A stretch of DNA of 64,000 nucleotides, taken from contig WPIO01000002.1 in NCBI GenBank assembly GCA_009760855.2, positions 9,170,001-9,234,000 on the forward strand, given 5' to 3'. Source of the stretch: Cristatella mucedo (lineage: Eukaryota > Bryozoa > Phylactolaemata > Cristatellidae). This document shows positions 1 through 11,499 of the stretch, one piece after another. The notes beneath the pieces were generated by a model, which had not been told where the DNA came from, did not search any database, and saw nothing but the letters and a program-made list of their open reading frames with translations. Position numbers and translations under genes: made by a program. Position 1 is the first letter of the stretch. The number at the start of each line of letters is the position of its first letter.

Positions 1-1330
1 GTGAGGCTTCTGTCTCAATGGGATCGGCTCGACGTCTGTAAAGTCTAATTGTAGTATTTGGTCGCAAGCACTACAAGGATAAATGGTGAGAACTGTTGAT
101 GAGGGGCGATGCAAGCAACAAGACGTAGCATCTTCATCAACTCCTCATCAAACCGAAAAAGGTCCAGTCGGCCCTGTATCTTTTCAATTGCCAAGTTGTT
201 TTCTCGACACGAAAGAAACATTTGTTGCTATTTTTGTGGTTATTGCAAAGAGACCGACCTGATCGGCCGTAGTTGGCGGTAATGTCAGACAAGGGGGGCC
301 TCATGATGCTTACAAAACTTCTTCACCTTTGTCAACAGATCATCATAGCCAACCATTCACATCCCCGTCAGTGCCCGAACGGTGTGATCGACCAAGTGCA
401 AGGCATTGGCAACATATTCTGATACTGTTTCTGCAATGCCTGCAATAGCTCATGCTTAATCAATAGTCATGTCGCCATTCAGAAATGTCGCCTTTTATCT
501 TTGCTCAGCATAGCTACCGTTCTTATCGATGAGCTCAATGACTTCAACGGTGGCAGTGAACACATCGACTGAGGGATGTAGCCCTTGACAGAATGAGGAC
601 CACTGCACATCTTCTGGGCTCACCTGAGCTGTCTACTAGTTCAGGCCATGGCTTGTCTCAACCTGCAGCTCGTTGATCAGGTCCTGTGCTATCTCCTTTT
701 CATTACTGAGCAGTTCATCTTTGCACTTTCAAGAATCTGTCACCACATTGATAACATCACTGACCAGTTGGAAGAGGAGGGTTGTCAGGGATGCCATCTT
801 TGCCTGCCCCAACCGGGGCTGGCTCGAGCTGATGTTTCCACAAGTTGGCCCCACTGCCATAGCCTGGTCTGCAATAATTTGCAATCGAACGACGGCGATT
901 CGTCTGAATGCAAATGACGACACTCCACAGAGTATCGGGGGGGGGGGGGGCGGAGGGGGGGCAGATGGTTGTCACTCACTTCAGGTCGATGAGTCACAGT
1001 GTTGTGTTATTGTGGCCCCGGTGGCAGAAGATCTCAGGGAGTCTCACGGAGGAACCAGCTTGGACGTGAGTGGTGGAAGAGACTCAATCTTTAATTCTCT
1101 CAATGCTTACACAAACGAGAGCTCAATGAATCATAGTAACTGCATTGAGAAATATAACGTTCATTAGTGGCCAGGCAAGGAACCATTCGCCGAAGGTGAG
1201 GCATTCACAATAATTACAACAGCAGCATGCACACACAACAAATAATGCAGCCCACCGGCTCCTAACCTGAACGAATTGGTTCACAAGAGCCAGGTCCCCC
1301 TTCTTGCTGGCATTGTGGGTCTTGTACACC
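1..1330 (-). pseudogene. possible remnants of a host gene or element, minus strand, unrecognised
   Basis: No intact gene is present. Read on the minus strand, several short stretches look like ordinary protein but are separated by stops and frame changes: IEKIQGRLDLFRFDEELMKM near 90-210, VSEYVANALHLVDHTVRALT near 370-440, DELLSNEKEIAQDLINELQV near 640-715, and an open stretch starting MVYKTHNASKKGDLALVNQF near 1270-1330. I do not recognise the family. They could be exons of a real gene with short introns, a processed pseudogene, or chance. The segments appear in the expected minus-strand order only if they belong to one protein, which I cannot show. Confidence 0.2.
937..961. repeat. poly-G tract
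   Basis: A run of 14 G is followed by C and further G-rich sequence. It is a likely sequencing or assembly weak point and a possible quadruplex former. Confidence 0.85.
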
Positions 1331-1339
1331 ATAATTCAG

Positions 1340-2370
1340 TAACAGGCTTTGCCTTACTGGCCATCGAGGTGCTTACGAATGAGGTTAGCATGTGCGAAGA
1401 TGATCTCCCTCAGGTCAGGGCTTTTAGTCGTAGCTTCCTGCAGGGGGCCTCCCGTAGCTCCATGGTGGCAAACTCGAAGTACTGCATGCACTTGAAAGTG
1501 AAAAGCTCGAGGAAGCTGCAGCAAAGGTCGAGCTAATCGAGCGACTCATCTTGATCGCCGGTGGCAGGGCAGCCCTGGTTCATTTGAAGTGGAATTGCAT
1601 TGACTGATCCTTGTAACTAGTTCGATTTCCAGTTCGATTACACAGGCAGCCTTGCCTCTTTGTTTATCCGGTTAACAACCTTTTGCATTGCCTTGTCGTG
1701 GTGCAACTGTTGCTTTCCTTGATGTTCAAGAAGTTTGAAAAGCCGTGCTTTTTAAAGCTTCGACCTTCTTTCACTTTCCAAACCCGCCCACTGTGAACGA
1801 GTGCAAACCACGAGAGGAATGGAAACGGAGGCATGGGAGGCAGTGAACATTCAGAGATAAAGAAACACTCACTAGTCACTTATCTGTCTGAAACCAGGAT
1901 GGATGAGTACGAAGGGTAAATGCCGTCATATGATGCACACACAGGGTGGTGGCCACAACGCTACGACGCTGGCCGATACGACCCACAGACGTTGCCCATT
2001 TCTTAGCTGCCTCCACCTACTCCACATAGGCGGGTTACAGATGTTGGTACTACGCAGCACGAAGCAGCCTGACTAGATTAGAGGGGGTGGGACTGCCCCC
2101 CATTGGCCCTGCCACTAGTCACAGGGCTTCGAGTCTCTGAGGCTGCAAAACACAAATCCTACGTGCAGTATAGCTTGAAATGCCGCTAAGAAGCTGGCAC
2201 AAGTGCAGAGGAAACTTCAAAACTCGTTGAAATGATGGCAACTGTCTCTCAAAGGAGGAAATAAAACAGCACCAATATATAGTGATACAGCAATGCACAG
2301 AATAACGAAGATAAAACAGCTATTCAGGACTAGACACACCTCCTTCCTTTCTCTCACTCTCCCTCCCCCT
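1340..2370. other. unique sequence, nothing recognised
   Basis: Short open frames occur on both strands, none longer than about 85 codons and none with a recognisable motif. A minus-strand stretch near 1370-1420 reads LREIIFAHANLIRKHLDGQ and could belong with the possible minus-strand remnants at 1-1330. Confidence 0.4.
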
Positions 2371-2379
2371 GTCTCTCTC

Positions 2380-2612
<233 letters not shown>

Positions 2613-4155
2613 TTTCCTCTTGCATGCGAACTGATTGGTTGTGTCTGTTCCTGCTAGAGAGAGGGATAAGTGATTGGGTTATCACGTGCTGACAAACCGG
2701 AATATGAGGAGGTAAGTAGAGCTAATCTGGCAAACCCCTACCCAAGCAGGCTGCCGTTGGCTAAGTCATTTGACAGAAGAGTGTCTGCTTTCACAGTGCA
2801 ATCAGTGCTGACTGTCATTCACACTGCTGCTGACTGAGTCTGAATATCCAGGTCACAGCAGAATGCGCCTAACTAGTGTCAGCCTGAATTGCTTGCTGCC
2901 AAGTGCTTAAATAGGCCTGACGAGGCCTGCAGAGAGCACAGACACAGCCGAGTTGGCCTACTTTTCACTACCCTGCAGCATTGCTGGCTGCAGACAAGCA
3001 GCAGCTTCCACTGGTGGCTCACTGTGTCATGAGCAAGCTGGACACGTGGGGTAGCCCAGCGTACAGCGGCTATCAGCTCTGCTATCTCAGAATCGAAGAG
3101 CAGTGGGCAGAAGCATGCACCGAGTTGATCGGGTGGCACAAGCTGGTTATCCGATTGTCCAACACGCCCGATACCCTGTTCAACCAGAGCCTTGCTCTCA
3201 TTCGTCTACAAGGTTTAACATTGAAAAAAAACGATTAGCAAACCTGGCAAGTGCGGTAGTGCCCGGACGCTTCCATTTCGCTTACCCGTCAAGGATTCTG
3301 ACCCGTCAGTTTGGACCGAGGCGTCGGCCGTTTCGACGGCACGTAGTCGTCGGCGGCGAGACTTCTTCGGAGTGCCGAAGAACGACCTGAGAGCGCTGCC
3401 TATCGCGCTCATCTTCGACGATCGAAACCGCTAGTGCACCAGTAGAACGCAGCAGCGTCTGTGGCGCTTCGTTCGTACCCGCTTTGGCCCACGTGAGGAG
3501 CGAAGTGACTGCCACAGCCAGCCGGCTGCGAATTTCCGCTAAGCTAGACCTCGAGCGAAGACTGCGGACGACGCACCAGCGAAAGCCGTACGTGCGAGAG
3601 CGGTGCTCCCTGAAGGGCCCCTCCCGTAGATCGGCTGCAGACGCAGCCACGAGGATGCCCAAACTGGTGGCCGGCTGGTCGCTCAGGCTGGAGAGGGCGG
3701 AGCAGAATGGGCTCTACCAGCCGATGGCAGTTCATGACTCAGCCGCTGAGACGCTACTCTCTGGGTTGTAACCTCCCGCGAAGGCCATGCCCCCTCCCTG
3801 GCGCCGAGGTATGCAACAGCAGACCGCTCGGATGTCGTAGCCGTTAGTCAATGGAATTTGCCGCTGCAGGTTCGTATTCAGCCTAGTTTTCATCGGCTCG
3901 CTTACACCGCTCTCGAATATTTTTAATGGCACTTAAATATCAAACGCGTCTGTCTTTAAATGCCCTCTAAGTGTGCTAGCCTTTCAGCCGTTACCGGCTG
4001 GTCCGGTAGCTAAGTCTGTCGGCGGTGCTGCGTCTGTAGTAATTCCTCCTACTCAAGGTAGTCGGAGTGAAACGGCGAGAACTGGCGAGAGTGCACGGCC
4101 TCACTTCGTAATCCTATCTACTCGAAAGCTCTCGATGCGCCTGGTCTGATTTGCT
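2613..4155. other. unique sequence with a GC-rich patch at 3260-3790
   Basis: No gene recognised. The 3260-3790 part is CpG-rich and open in several frames on both strands, which is expected from composition. It contains the short string GTGCACCAGTAGAA, which recurs near 9065 with similar flanks. Confidence 0.4.
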
Positions 4156-4159
4156 GTAC

Positions 4160-4632
4160 AAATGCTTTCTACTCCTTCACCAAGCCAAGCATCGTACCAC
4201 CCGCTTTTCGGAATCTAACTATTTACCAATACCTCGTACCAGACCTAAAATCCTTTGCAGACCGTGCGTTTAGGTCGTATGCTCCCAAAGGCTGAAACTC
4301 ACTTCCGATTTGCATCACAACATTCCCTGGCTCGACCACATTTAAAAAGAACTTACTAGCGCACACATTTAGGACAGCATTTAGTGGGTCCCTGTGATTC
4401 GTCTTGTATGTGCTTATGCGTGCTGACACTATGCATGCTGCCACTAATCACACTTGAACGCTGACCCTGTGGGTGTCAACCCTAACCATGTTATTCATGT
4501 TGTTTATCAAGCAAGATACCACTCGCCATTCGATCGCGTTTCTTTTGCAGGAAATTTAAAGCGCCTAGAAAAAAACTGAGTTCTCTGAGGGCGCTTTATC
4601 AACTGTATTATTATTCTTATTATTTCACTTCG
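4160..4632 (+). mobile_element. L2-like LINE, 3' end (group 1), 5' truncated
   Basis: The plus-strand sequence matches the reverse complement of the minus-strand LINEs at 46.2-47.3 and 59.6-60.4 kb, including the stretch around CCGCTTTTCGGAATCTAAC, the terminal coding part, and the 3' UTR with its GTGCTTATGCGTGCTGACAC motif. It ends in the group-1 hairpin: AAAGCGCCTAGAA pairs with the later GCGCTTT, followed by an ATT-rich tail at 4607-4628. Only the last few hundred bases of the element are present, as usual for LINE insertions made by target-primed reverse transcription. There is no coding capacity left. Confidence 0.8.
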
Positions 4633-6480
4633 GTGAATACTTCACGGCCTCAATCGCTCACTGTGACAAGTCTTTGATCTATACATACCGATATGTCCTG
4701 AGCCATTCATTCTGCACAACCACTAATCTGCATCCTTTCGGCTGTGCATATTGAACATCTTGCAGTTCAGGCAGCTCAGCCTTGGGACCGCCCGTTAGTA
4801 GAGGCTAAACTTTGATGTGCATGGTCACGAATCGGAAAAGCGCCCGTTCAGTAAAGTTTGCAGTACGACGACATACCGGGGAAGTTTCTAATAGCTGCTA
4901 AGCTGCATTAACTTGATACATTTTCTATGACTACGTCTTCAACTAATGAAATCAGAAATGAATATCGTTAAGATCGCGGAAGCACATTTGGAACAGCTAA
5001 GTAATTTGAGCGAGTCGGTCGAACGAAAGTTGGATAGTGTGATTATAGCTTTGTTGTGACCGCTCACCATACGCCTCCCGGATGTGTCAATCCTGGATTT
5101 CGCACGGCCCTGTTTCCGAAAATGAATAGAAAAGGCCGTAACAAAGTTCTTTAATCACTTTATTGTTTAGCAAGGAGGTTTGTGCCAACACAGAGATCGA
5201 TGCCAGCATTACTAGAATAGTCTTAACGGGGGCATTCCGTTCCGAGTTCAATCAAGCTAGATATAAACGCCACTTATTTTGTCGGCACCGCCGGCCTTAA
5301 ATGGACCACCTTCCAATAGGTCATGTCTGATGTGCCATAACTCTGTTGACTATAAATACCACCCCCATCGGTAAGAGCGCTGTGGGATTTTCATCCCTAA
5401 GTTCGTGCGATGTCCACATACAGCTGACATTACCTGCTGCAAATCCGGTTGATCTGTTGCAACCTATGCCAATCAGCGTGTGCCTACGTCAGAGTTACGA
5501 GTGTAGATTAGATCTCAACCAGCGAGCGAATATTAATAGCAGCCGCATTTGTACGACTGGCTGGGACTTCGGGGACCGCATCCAGAGATAGGGCAGGAGG
5601 CGCACTGATCAGAAGTTGCTTGGGTAGTGCGTCCACGGCCTCGTGCACAGTTATTGAGATTTGACTTTTTATCTTCGAGTATCCTTTGGGCTGCCGCTTG
5701 ATCAAAGTGTCTGTCTCGCTGAAAGGAAGAGACGGCAATCGCACCGCAGATCATAGAAACCTGAAGTTCGGACACAGATGGATTAAACGCGACTCACTGG
5801 ACTGTCCGAATCAAGAGCAGGTCGGTGATTTTTAATTACGGCCGCGTCGGCAACGGTGTCATTCTTCTCAAGGCCGCTTTGATTGAGTGGCAACCTGAGT
5901 AATATGAAGACTAAAAGCAGCTAGCTGAAAGCAGCTTATAAGTATCCCAAATACTAGCTAGAGCCAGCAGAAAGCGTCTCACGTTAAGCGACGCTGTACG
6001 TGTGCGAAGGACGTTTAATGCTGGGATCCCCAACGCCAAATAGCATGGCGTCTTGGCAAACGTGGGGAAGGCTCTCGCGAATATTCGACAGCAAGGACCA
6101 GCCCACTGGGACTTTCGTAATCATAGCGAAAGCGATCGTTGACGAAAAGAAGGAAAGGGGTACGTGGAACCAGTTTTATGCAAACGAGCAATAGCTAACT
6201 TTTTAGTTGGATTTCATTATTCGCTTCTTTATTAAACATTTCATAGGTCAAAAATAAACACTCCCCTTTACTTCAGATGTGAGCGTAATTCTAAGTAGGT
6301 TAAAACTTCAACAACTGCTCGCGCATGCAGATATGCTTGTACGTTGATTCAGCCACGCACAAACCCATGACCTAGGTTGAACGGAGTATAATTTCATTTT
6401 TACGTCACAAAATCTCAAACTTCGTTGGGGTAGCAGTGAACTAATGAAATGTGAAATAACGGAACGCGTAACTTGGGTAC
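4633..6480. other. unique sequence, nothing recognised
   Basis: Mixed-composition sequence with no open frame above about 82 codons. I see no repeat shared with the rest of the window. An ACTATAAATACC motif near 5350 resembles a TATA box but has no gene downstream. Confidence 0.4.
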
Positions 6481-6489
6481 TGTAAAGAT

Positions 6490-6790
6490 CTGAAGCACGA
6501 GGAGATTAAAGCTGGTACAGCAGTTCAGTTAGATATAAAAGACAGCAGACTCGATCAATAGCAGGCCTTGTGGGTCAGCGTAACGTGTTTTGCTTTGTAT
6601 TTGTCGATCATAGCAAAGCCGTCGGAGCTCCTTTGATGAATGAGACTTGTGACGGGTTTAAGTTTTCGGTTGCAATGCCAATATTGTATTACCGTTGTAA
6701 ATGCTAGATACCGCAAGGGAGCTAGTAAGACCTTTAGCCAGATGCTGTGGTAAGTAGTACCTAATCGCGGACAAGAGAGTGCATTTGATG
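6490..6790 (-). mobile_element. L2-like LINE fragment (group 2), C-terminal coding part
   Basis: On the minus strand the translation includes IDKYKAKHVTLTHKACY. This matches the VDQRIQSQVLTLTHKAC part of the better copy at 49.2-50.7 kb. Flanking DNA (CAGGCCTTGTGGGTCAGCGTAA) is almost the same as at 49,660-49,685. The fragment is strongly diverged and carries no catalytic motif. Confidence 0.6.
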
Positions 6791-6984
6791 ACTCTGCTGT
6801 GAAGGTGTTCTTCTGATTAAAAATTTGAAACATCAGGTTACGACACTTAGACTACGGCACCATCAACTAGAGACCAGGCACTTACTCTAGCAGTAAGCCT
6901 AATGTATCCTTTAAAGGGAAGTTCTGCTATTCGTGGTTTCAGAGTAAGGAAATTAGCTGACATCCAGGATAGGAATATCTACGA

Positions 6985-7300
6985 GGCAAGCATAATAATA
7001 ATAATAATAACAATAATAATGCACTTGATAAAGCGCCCTCAGAGAATTCAATCTCTTTCTAGGCGCTTTACATTTGCTGCAAAGGGAAATGCAATTGAAA
7101 GGTGACATCCAATCTATGGGTCGCCGCAGCTCTGTTGGTTCGAATAACATGTACAGCTGGATGTCGTCACCATAGAAAAGATATAAAATGGTATTGGCCC
7201 GAGTCACCTTGCCGAGAGGCTCTGCGTAAATGGAAAACAGCAAAGGTCCAAGAGCGGACCCATGTGTAACTCGCACGCAATAGATGCGAGATGCCGCCTA
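6985..7300 (-). mobile_element. L2-like LINE, RT fragment fused to its 3' hairpin tail
   Basis: The minus-strand translation starts RVTHGSALGPLLFSIYAEPL and continues to FYGDDIQLYMLF. These are the RT palm motifs GSVLGPLLF and FYADD; the alanine is replaced by glycine (codons at 7163-7177). Just after this (lower coordinates, 7021-7080) comes the LINE 3' hairpin, pairing AAAGCGCC with GGCGCTTT, and an ATT tail at 6990-7020. The thumb and C-terminal third are missing, so an internal deletion joined the palm to the 3' end. The RT continues upstream at 7485-7910, beyond a nested SINE. Confidence 0.8.
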
Positions 7301-7482
7301 TTCACGACGGCAGTCTTGAATAGGTTCGGGTCCTGCAGCTAGCAATCCTTTATTGCCCACTGAAGGTGGACATATTAGCATTTAAGGCTCTTTCGTTGCT
7401 GTACATTAGTATCAATGAGGACATCTAGAATAAGTAAGACTGTGTTCACGAGGCTGCTAAATCAGCCGGCCTTCACCCTTAC
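7300..7482 (+). mobile_element. tRNA-derived SINE (SINE-1) nested in a LINE
   Basis: GTTCGGGTCCTGCAG is a B-box-like sequence. It is followed by the SINE-1 body (GCAATCCTTTATTGCCCACT, then AAGGCTCTTTCGTTGCTGTA) and the end motif GAGGCTGCTAAATCAGCC, all seen in the same order at 33.2, 45.4 and (inverted) 21.8 and 62.0 kb. It splits a minus-strand LINE whose RT coding sequence resumes on either side, so it inserted after the LINE. An internal stretch near 7400-7450 is an addition not seen in other copies. Confidence 0.65.
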
Positions 7483-7484
7483 TC

Positions 7485-7910
7485 TTTATCTGTGTAAAAC
7501 CTGACCACTGCTTGACATGTACAAGAAACGATTGAAAAAGCAAGCTTAAAACTACGTCAGCGCCTCATGAGGTCGATCAATAGCTGTTCTCAATTGTTCA
7601 AGTAAAAAGCTGCGATTACTATGGTCAGATGCTGATGATAGATCGACCAGCGCCATGACACTGACCTTAACCTAATCCATGCATTTCATAATTCAACTGG
7701 TCATGTGGATAACAGTTTAATATGAATAATGTCGTTTGAGTCCCAACGGAAATTTTCTTGATAAATCCTATGTGTCCGTGTTGCTACACTGGTGCTGTTG
7801 AGCGAGAATCTTTTGGACACTCGTGAAAAAAAAGTGAAAGATGGGATAGCAGGGGACAATTTGCTAGAACCCCAGAATCCAGTACTACCATTTTAAGTAT
7901 CGGTTGACTG
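7485..7910 (-). mobile_element. L2-like LINE, N-terminal RT part, continuation of the 6985 copy
   Basis: The DNA at 7560-7680 (CAATAGCTGTTCTCAATTGTTCAAGTA, then GATCGACCAGCGCCATGACA) aligns with 50,345-50,430 of the minus-strand LINE at 49.2-50.7 kb. That region encodes the RT block DLSAA-NTIDHDVLLERL. The stretch 7735-7900 aligns with 50,490-50,660, which covers the PISLLPFLSK-type start of RT. Many stops and indels are present. Confidence 0.65.
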
Positions 7911-9190
7911 AGGATCAATATGATTGGCTTTGGAATAATTCATCTATCCAGGAAATATAAATTTAATATCTGGACTTATGGCCGCGCTACGTTTGTACAT
8001 CAGTGAAGTACAAAGAGGGGATGCTACTAATTCTAGAGGCGAGGTGCTATTTTTACTGGCATTAATTACTCCACGGAAGAAAAACTTGAGAAAATTTCTT
8101 AAAAGATTTCGTTGGAAGCGACTCAAATTTTGCAGTATGTGATGGCGGCGATAAAGGTCTGTTTGAGTTGAATTCCGATGCAGACGGCACACAATATATC
8201 AAAATTCTGCGAAATAAATACCTAGCGAGGGAGAGCGCTTCAGCCATTCAAATCAAATAATTCACCGTGCTGTATATCTGCTGACTGGCAGGACTTCTGC
8301 CAAAAATAAAAAAGTTCCGGCATTTCGAAGCTTTTGGGAACAAAAGCCTCTGACGCTAAAACTAAAACTTTCTTAGCAGCGGGAGGGGGGAGGCTGCAAT
8401 TTAACTGCTGCAACTTTCTGCTACGCTAGGGAAGCAAGCAGCTGTCTTAAGATGAGTACATTTAATTCCCTTAAATTTCGTTTGGGATGAGCCACAAAGC
8501 GAACTGCCGGAGTGACAATCTGCTGCGAAGAGAATGGATTCTCCATAAGTGCAAATTCCGCCGACTCTTCGATCCTAGTGTAAGGTCTGAATAATGTAAG
8601 TAATGTAAAATGTAAAAATGTGAGTAATGTAAAAAGGTTACGCAGCTGTGAAGCGGTACATAACTACGTTTGGCCTTGACATCTGGGCTGAATTAGAAGC
8701 AACAATTTCTTATAAGTGCATCACACTTACGGTAAGTCTCTATGGTTAGATAGCCTTCAGTAAATGCAAAGGTCAGCCTTCTTCACCAAGGCAGGTGGCG
8801 GCAATGCTTTTGAATTCTAGCATGATGATACGAAAGGGCAAGCGGCGCAGTCGAAAGGTCTCAGCTGACGGCTTCATCCACTCATACCAAAGTAGGCGCC
8901 TGCGTGCTTGCAAGTAAGTCCCACCCACCCCCGCCCCTACGTTGATGCGTGCATTACCGCAACTTTATTGCCGACAGACCGGTTCGCGGATTGCCCAATC
9001 ACCACGCAAAACCCGTGCTGGTTTTTTCTTGTATTACTTAAAGGGAAGCATTGACTTATATCGTGCACCAGTAGAATGGCAGCAGAGAGTGGTTCCGAGA
9101 GAACTAGTTAGAAAGCTGTACAGAGCCCAGATAAAATCCGACACACGAGTATCTATTATAAGTGTCCACTAATTTGCACTGAATTAAAAT
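7911..9190. other. unique sequence; small tandem motif at 8592-8636
   Basis: No gene recognised. At 8592-8636 the motif GTAATGTAA recurs several times in imperfect tandem. Confidence 0.4.
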
Positions 9191-9194
9191 AATT

Positions 9195-9400
9195 TCAACC
9201 GTCTCCCGAGCCTCTTGAGCGGTGATCTAATGGGTCTTAACCTAGCGGCAACGTGCTCGAACCGCACGACCCAGATCGTGCGGCGGTTCGAGTCCAGTCA
9301 CAGCAGGCAATGCTGTATTGCCTGCTGCCAGTGATGGCCGCGAAGGCTCTTCTGCTGCTGCTATATGCGAGAGGCTGCTGAGTCGACAAATCATTACTTT
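9195..9400 (+). mobile_element. tRNA-derived SINE (SINE-1), diverged
   Basis: The sequence has GGTTCGAGTCC (a B box of RNA polymerase III promoters) at 9285-9295, followed by the SINE-1 body (TGATGGCCGCGAAGGCTCTTCTGC) and the end motif GAGGCTGCTGAGTCGAC. The anticodon side is replaced by an inverted repeat: the arm 9256-9269 pairs with 9276-9292, apart from a two-base bulge. A second perfect 11-bp inverted repeat lies just downstream (9301-9311 with 9317-9327). Confidence 0.65.
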
Positions 9401-9439
9401 TTACTTAATGCATCGCATCTGCCGTACTCTGACGAATGG

Positions 9440-11200
9440 CGTCTCTCAGAGGTGCCCTCGCGCCCCCCCAAATCCTGGCTGCGGAGATTGCTCGTCCTGA
9501 TTTCAGGCCCAGCCTTCACGATCCGGATACGCTCAACGTAGCCAATACGCCGAAAGTTTTGAGCGGATCCATAGCCAGTGACGAAGGAACCCACGAGGAA
9601 CTCGAGCGGAACGAGTCCTCACAGAGAAGCGTCGCATTTGAAATAGCACCGTCGCCCGCCGTACCTTTTAAAGGCGATAGGAGACGCAGCGATTGGCTTC
9701 GGTCGAACGACTGCTTTTACCACTGAGCAGAGCGGGACGCCGAGCGGGAGCATAGGACAGGCAATCACGAAGCGTCGGTCGCGAGCTTTAATCATCTCCG
9801 CACTGCCGACAAGACCTCGGTTTGCCCAAGACTGCCTCGCCTGCTCGCCATCGGTCATTACCTAATCACTGCCGAGTAATGAACGCCTAAATGCGGCAGC
9901 CCTAGCAAGCGACTGGTATCGTGCGAGTAACTCATAACTGGCGAATGCCGGACGGCGTCCGCATCGCAGGCCTGAGCTTTTTCATCATCGCAGCCGCCGC
10001 CGCCGACGACGACGACGACAACCGCGCACGCGCCGAAAGCTGGCTACGGCAACGCTGATCCGATCCAGACTTAAATCGACGGCGCGCCGCGAGCTGCGGA
10101 CCGGCTGCTAGCATTTCGACCTCTGCTAGCCTAAGGACTGAGAAGCACGACGGACCGGCGCCGATCGCGAGCGACCGATCGACAGCGCTGGCAGACGCCG
10201 CCGCTTCGATTGAGGTGCAGAGCGCAATGGCGAACAGTAGCACCGTGCGCAGCCCGCACGCCGCCAGCCCCGACCCGTCCCCTTTCTCGAAGTCTCCGCC
10301 GCTGGCCGACGCCGCGCCCTTACCGTCGGCGAAATCCGCCTCAGCTGCCTGCACGCCGACGTCGGCAGTGTCGCGATGGCGGCCGCCAGCGCCGCCGCCG
10401 CGACGGCGCTGGCGGTAGCAGCAGAGAGCCCGCATCGAATCGCCGAACGAGGGCATCGTCGCGGTCGCTACCGAAGTCTTACGCTCTCGCGTCCGGATGC
10501 GCGCCCTTTCGTCCCAGCCGCCGCCTAGAGCGGGCGTGGCCGTTGGTCGCCGCCACGCCGTCACCTCGCCAAGGGCCGGCGTCGCACTGCGCTCGGCGAG
10601 CGGTCTCTGCCGGCGGCGTCCAGCCGCTTCGCGCCCGTCGTCGCGGTTGCTGCGGCGGCTACAGCGGCGCCGACGAAGCTCAGCGCTGAGGCTGCACCAG
10701 CAGCAGACGCCTACTGCCCCCCCCCCCGTGGGGAGCGACCTCGAGGCGGCTGGGGCTGCGGCGGCGGTGGCAGACCGTGCTTTGGAGGATTAATGAGGCC
10801 GCGGAGCAGGCTGTGCTTGCGCTCCGCCGCTGCAGTCAACCGATTCTCGAAGCCTTTGTGCATTCACTCCGACGGCCTTTGAAAAGGCGCTCGGCCCTGT
10901 GTAAATTTCCAGCCAATCGTAATCCCGCTAGTGACACTGTCTCATCGAAAGGTGCGACGCATCGGCGGCTGGCCGCCGCCGCCGCCGAAGCGCGTCGCTC
11001 GAGCAGAGCGACGGCTGCTTTGTGGCGCGGCGAATTCCAAAGGGCACGCGTTGGCCGCGAACTGCGCATCGTCGCCGCCTCCGCTCGGCTCGGGGTAGGA
11101 CGAAGTGGCGAAGTGGCGAGCGCATTTCAGGAGAGACGCAGTATTTTCGCATCCCGCCTCTTCTCGTCCCTCTTCCGGCGCTAGTCTAGCCGCCATTGTG
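9440..11200. other. CpG-rich island, no gene proven
   Basis: Dense in CG and GCC/GCT triplets, open on both strands at once. The longest frames are 210 codons (minus, 9932-10564), 159 codons (plus, 10210-10689) and 135 codons (plus, 10777-11184). The minus frame has a hydrophobic stretch LRTVLLFAIALCTSI near residue 105, but it is internal and low-complexity flanks surround it. CCAAT-type motifs (GATTGGC near 9690, CCAATC near 10914) and a CCGCCATT motif near 11190 would fit a promoter island. It may be the 5' end of an unseen gene or a GC-rich repeat. Confidence 0.35.
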
Positions 11201-11324
11201 GGGGAAGTTGGTTCATTGGCAAATTAATTTCAGAAGCAGTTCGCGCAGCGATCGCGACGAAAGAGGCTATTGGGTTCATTACTCGGCATCGCGCAGACCA
11301 ACGCTCGGACGTTTAGACGCCTCC

Positions 11325-11476
11325 CTGGTTTGGCCCGAAGTTGAGGTGCTCGTCTTTAACGACCAAGGTCAAGATGAACATATTTGCTGACCAAGGTCGC
11401 GGGCTCGAGCCCCGTCGCACACGCGAAGCGCCCGAATTGAGATTAAATTCTCTCAGGGCGCTATGCAAATAAATTG
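11325..11476 (+). mobile_element. tRNA-derived SINE with L2-like tail (SINE-2)
   Basis: The tRNA-like head contains GAGGTGCTCG, GACCAAGGTCGCGGGCTCGAGCCCC (B-box region). It is followed directly by a LINE-like 3' hairpin: GAAGCGCCCGAATTGAG pairs with CTCTCAGGGCGCT, then ATGCAAATAAATT. The same head plus tail arrangement occurs at 14,660. The shared tail suggests the SINE was mobilised by the L2-like LINEs of this window. Confidence 0.65.
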
Positions 11477-11499
11477 TTCAAATTTTTTTTAGACGGCGG

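Noticed and set aside
455-500. EF-hand-like peptide NGDMTID..HELLQAL on the minus strand
   Set aside because: It needs a frameshift between the loop and the second helix and has no partner hand.
3425-3460. Shared repeat between 3.4 and 9.06 kb (GTGCACCAGTAGAA)
   Set aside because: The match is only about 14 bases plus a short GCAGCAG; too short to call a family.
5340-5600. Promoter and small gene after ACTATAAATACC
   Set aside because: The 81-codon frame downstream has no motif and no conserved start context.
9932-10689. 210-codon (minus) and 159-codon (plus) frames as a gene pair
   Set aside because: Both strands are open because of CpG and GCC richness; no domain, no supported start.
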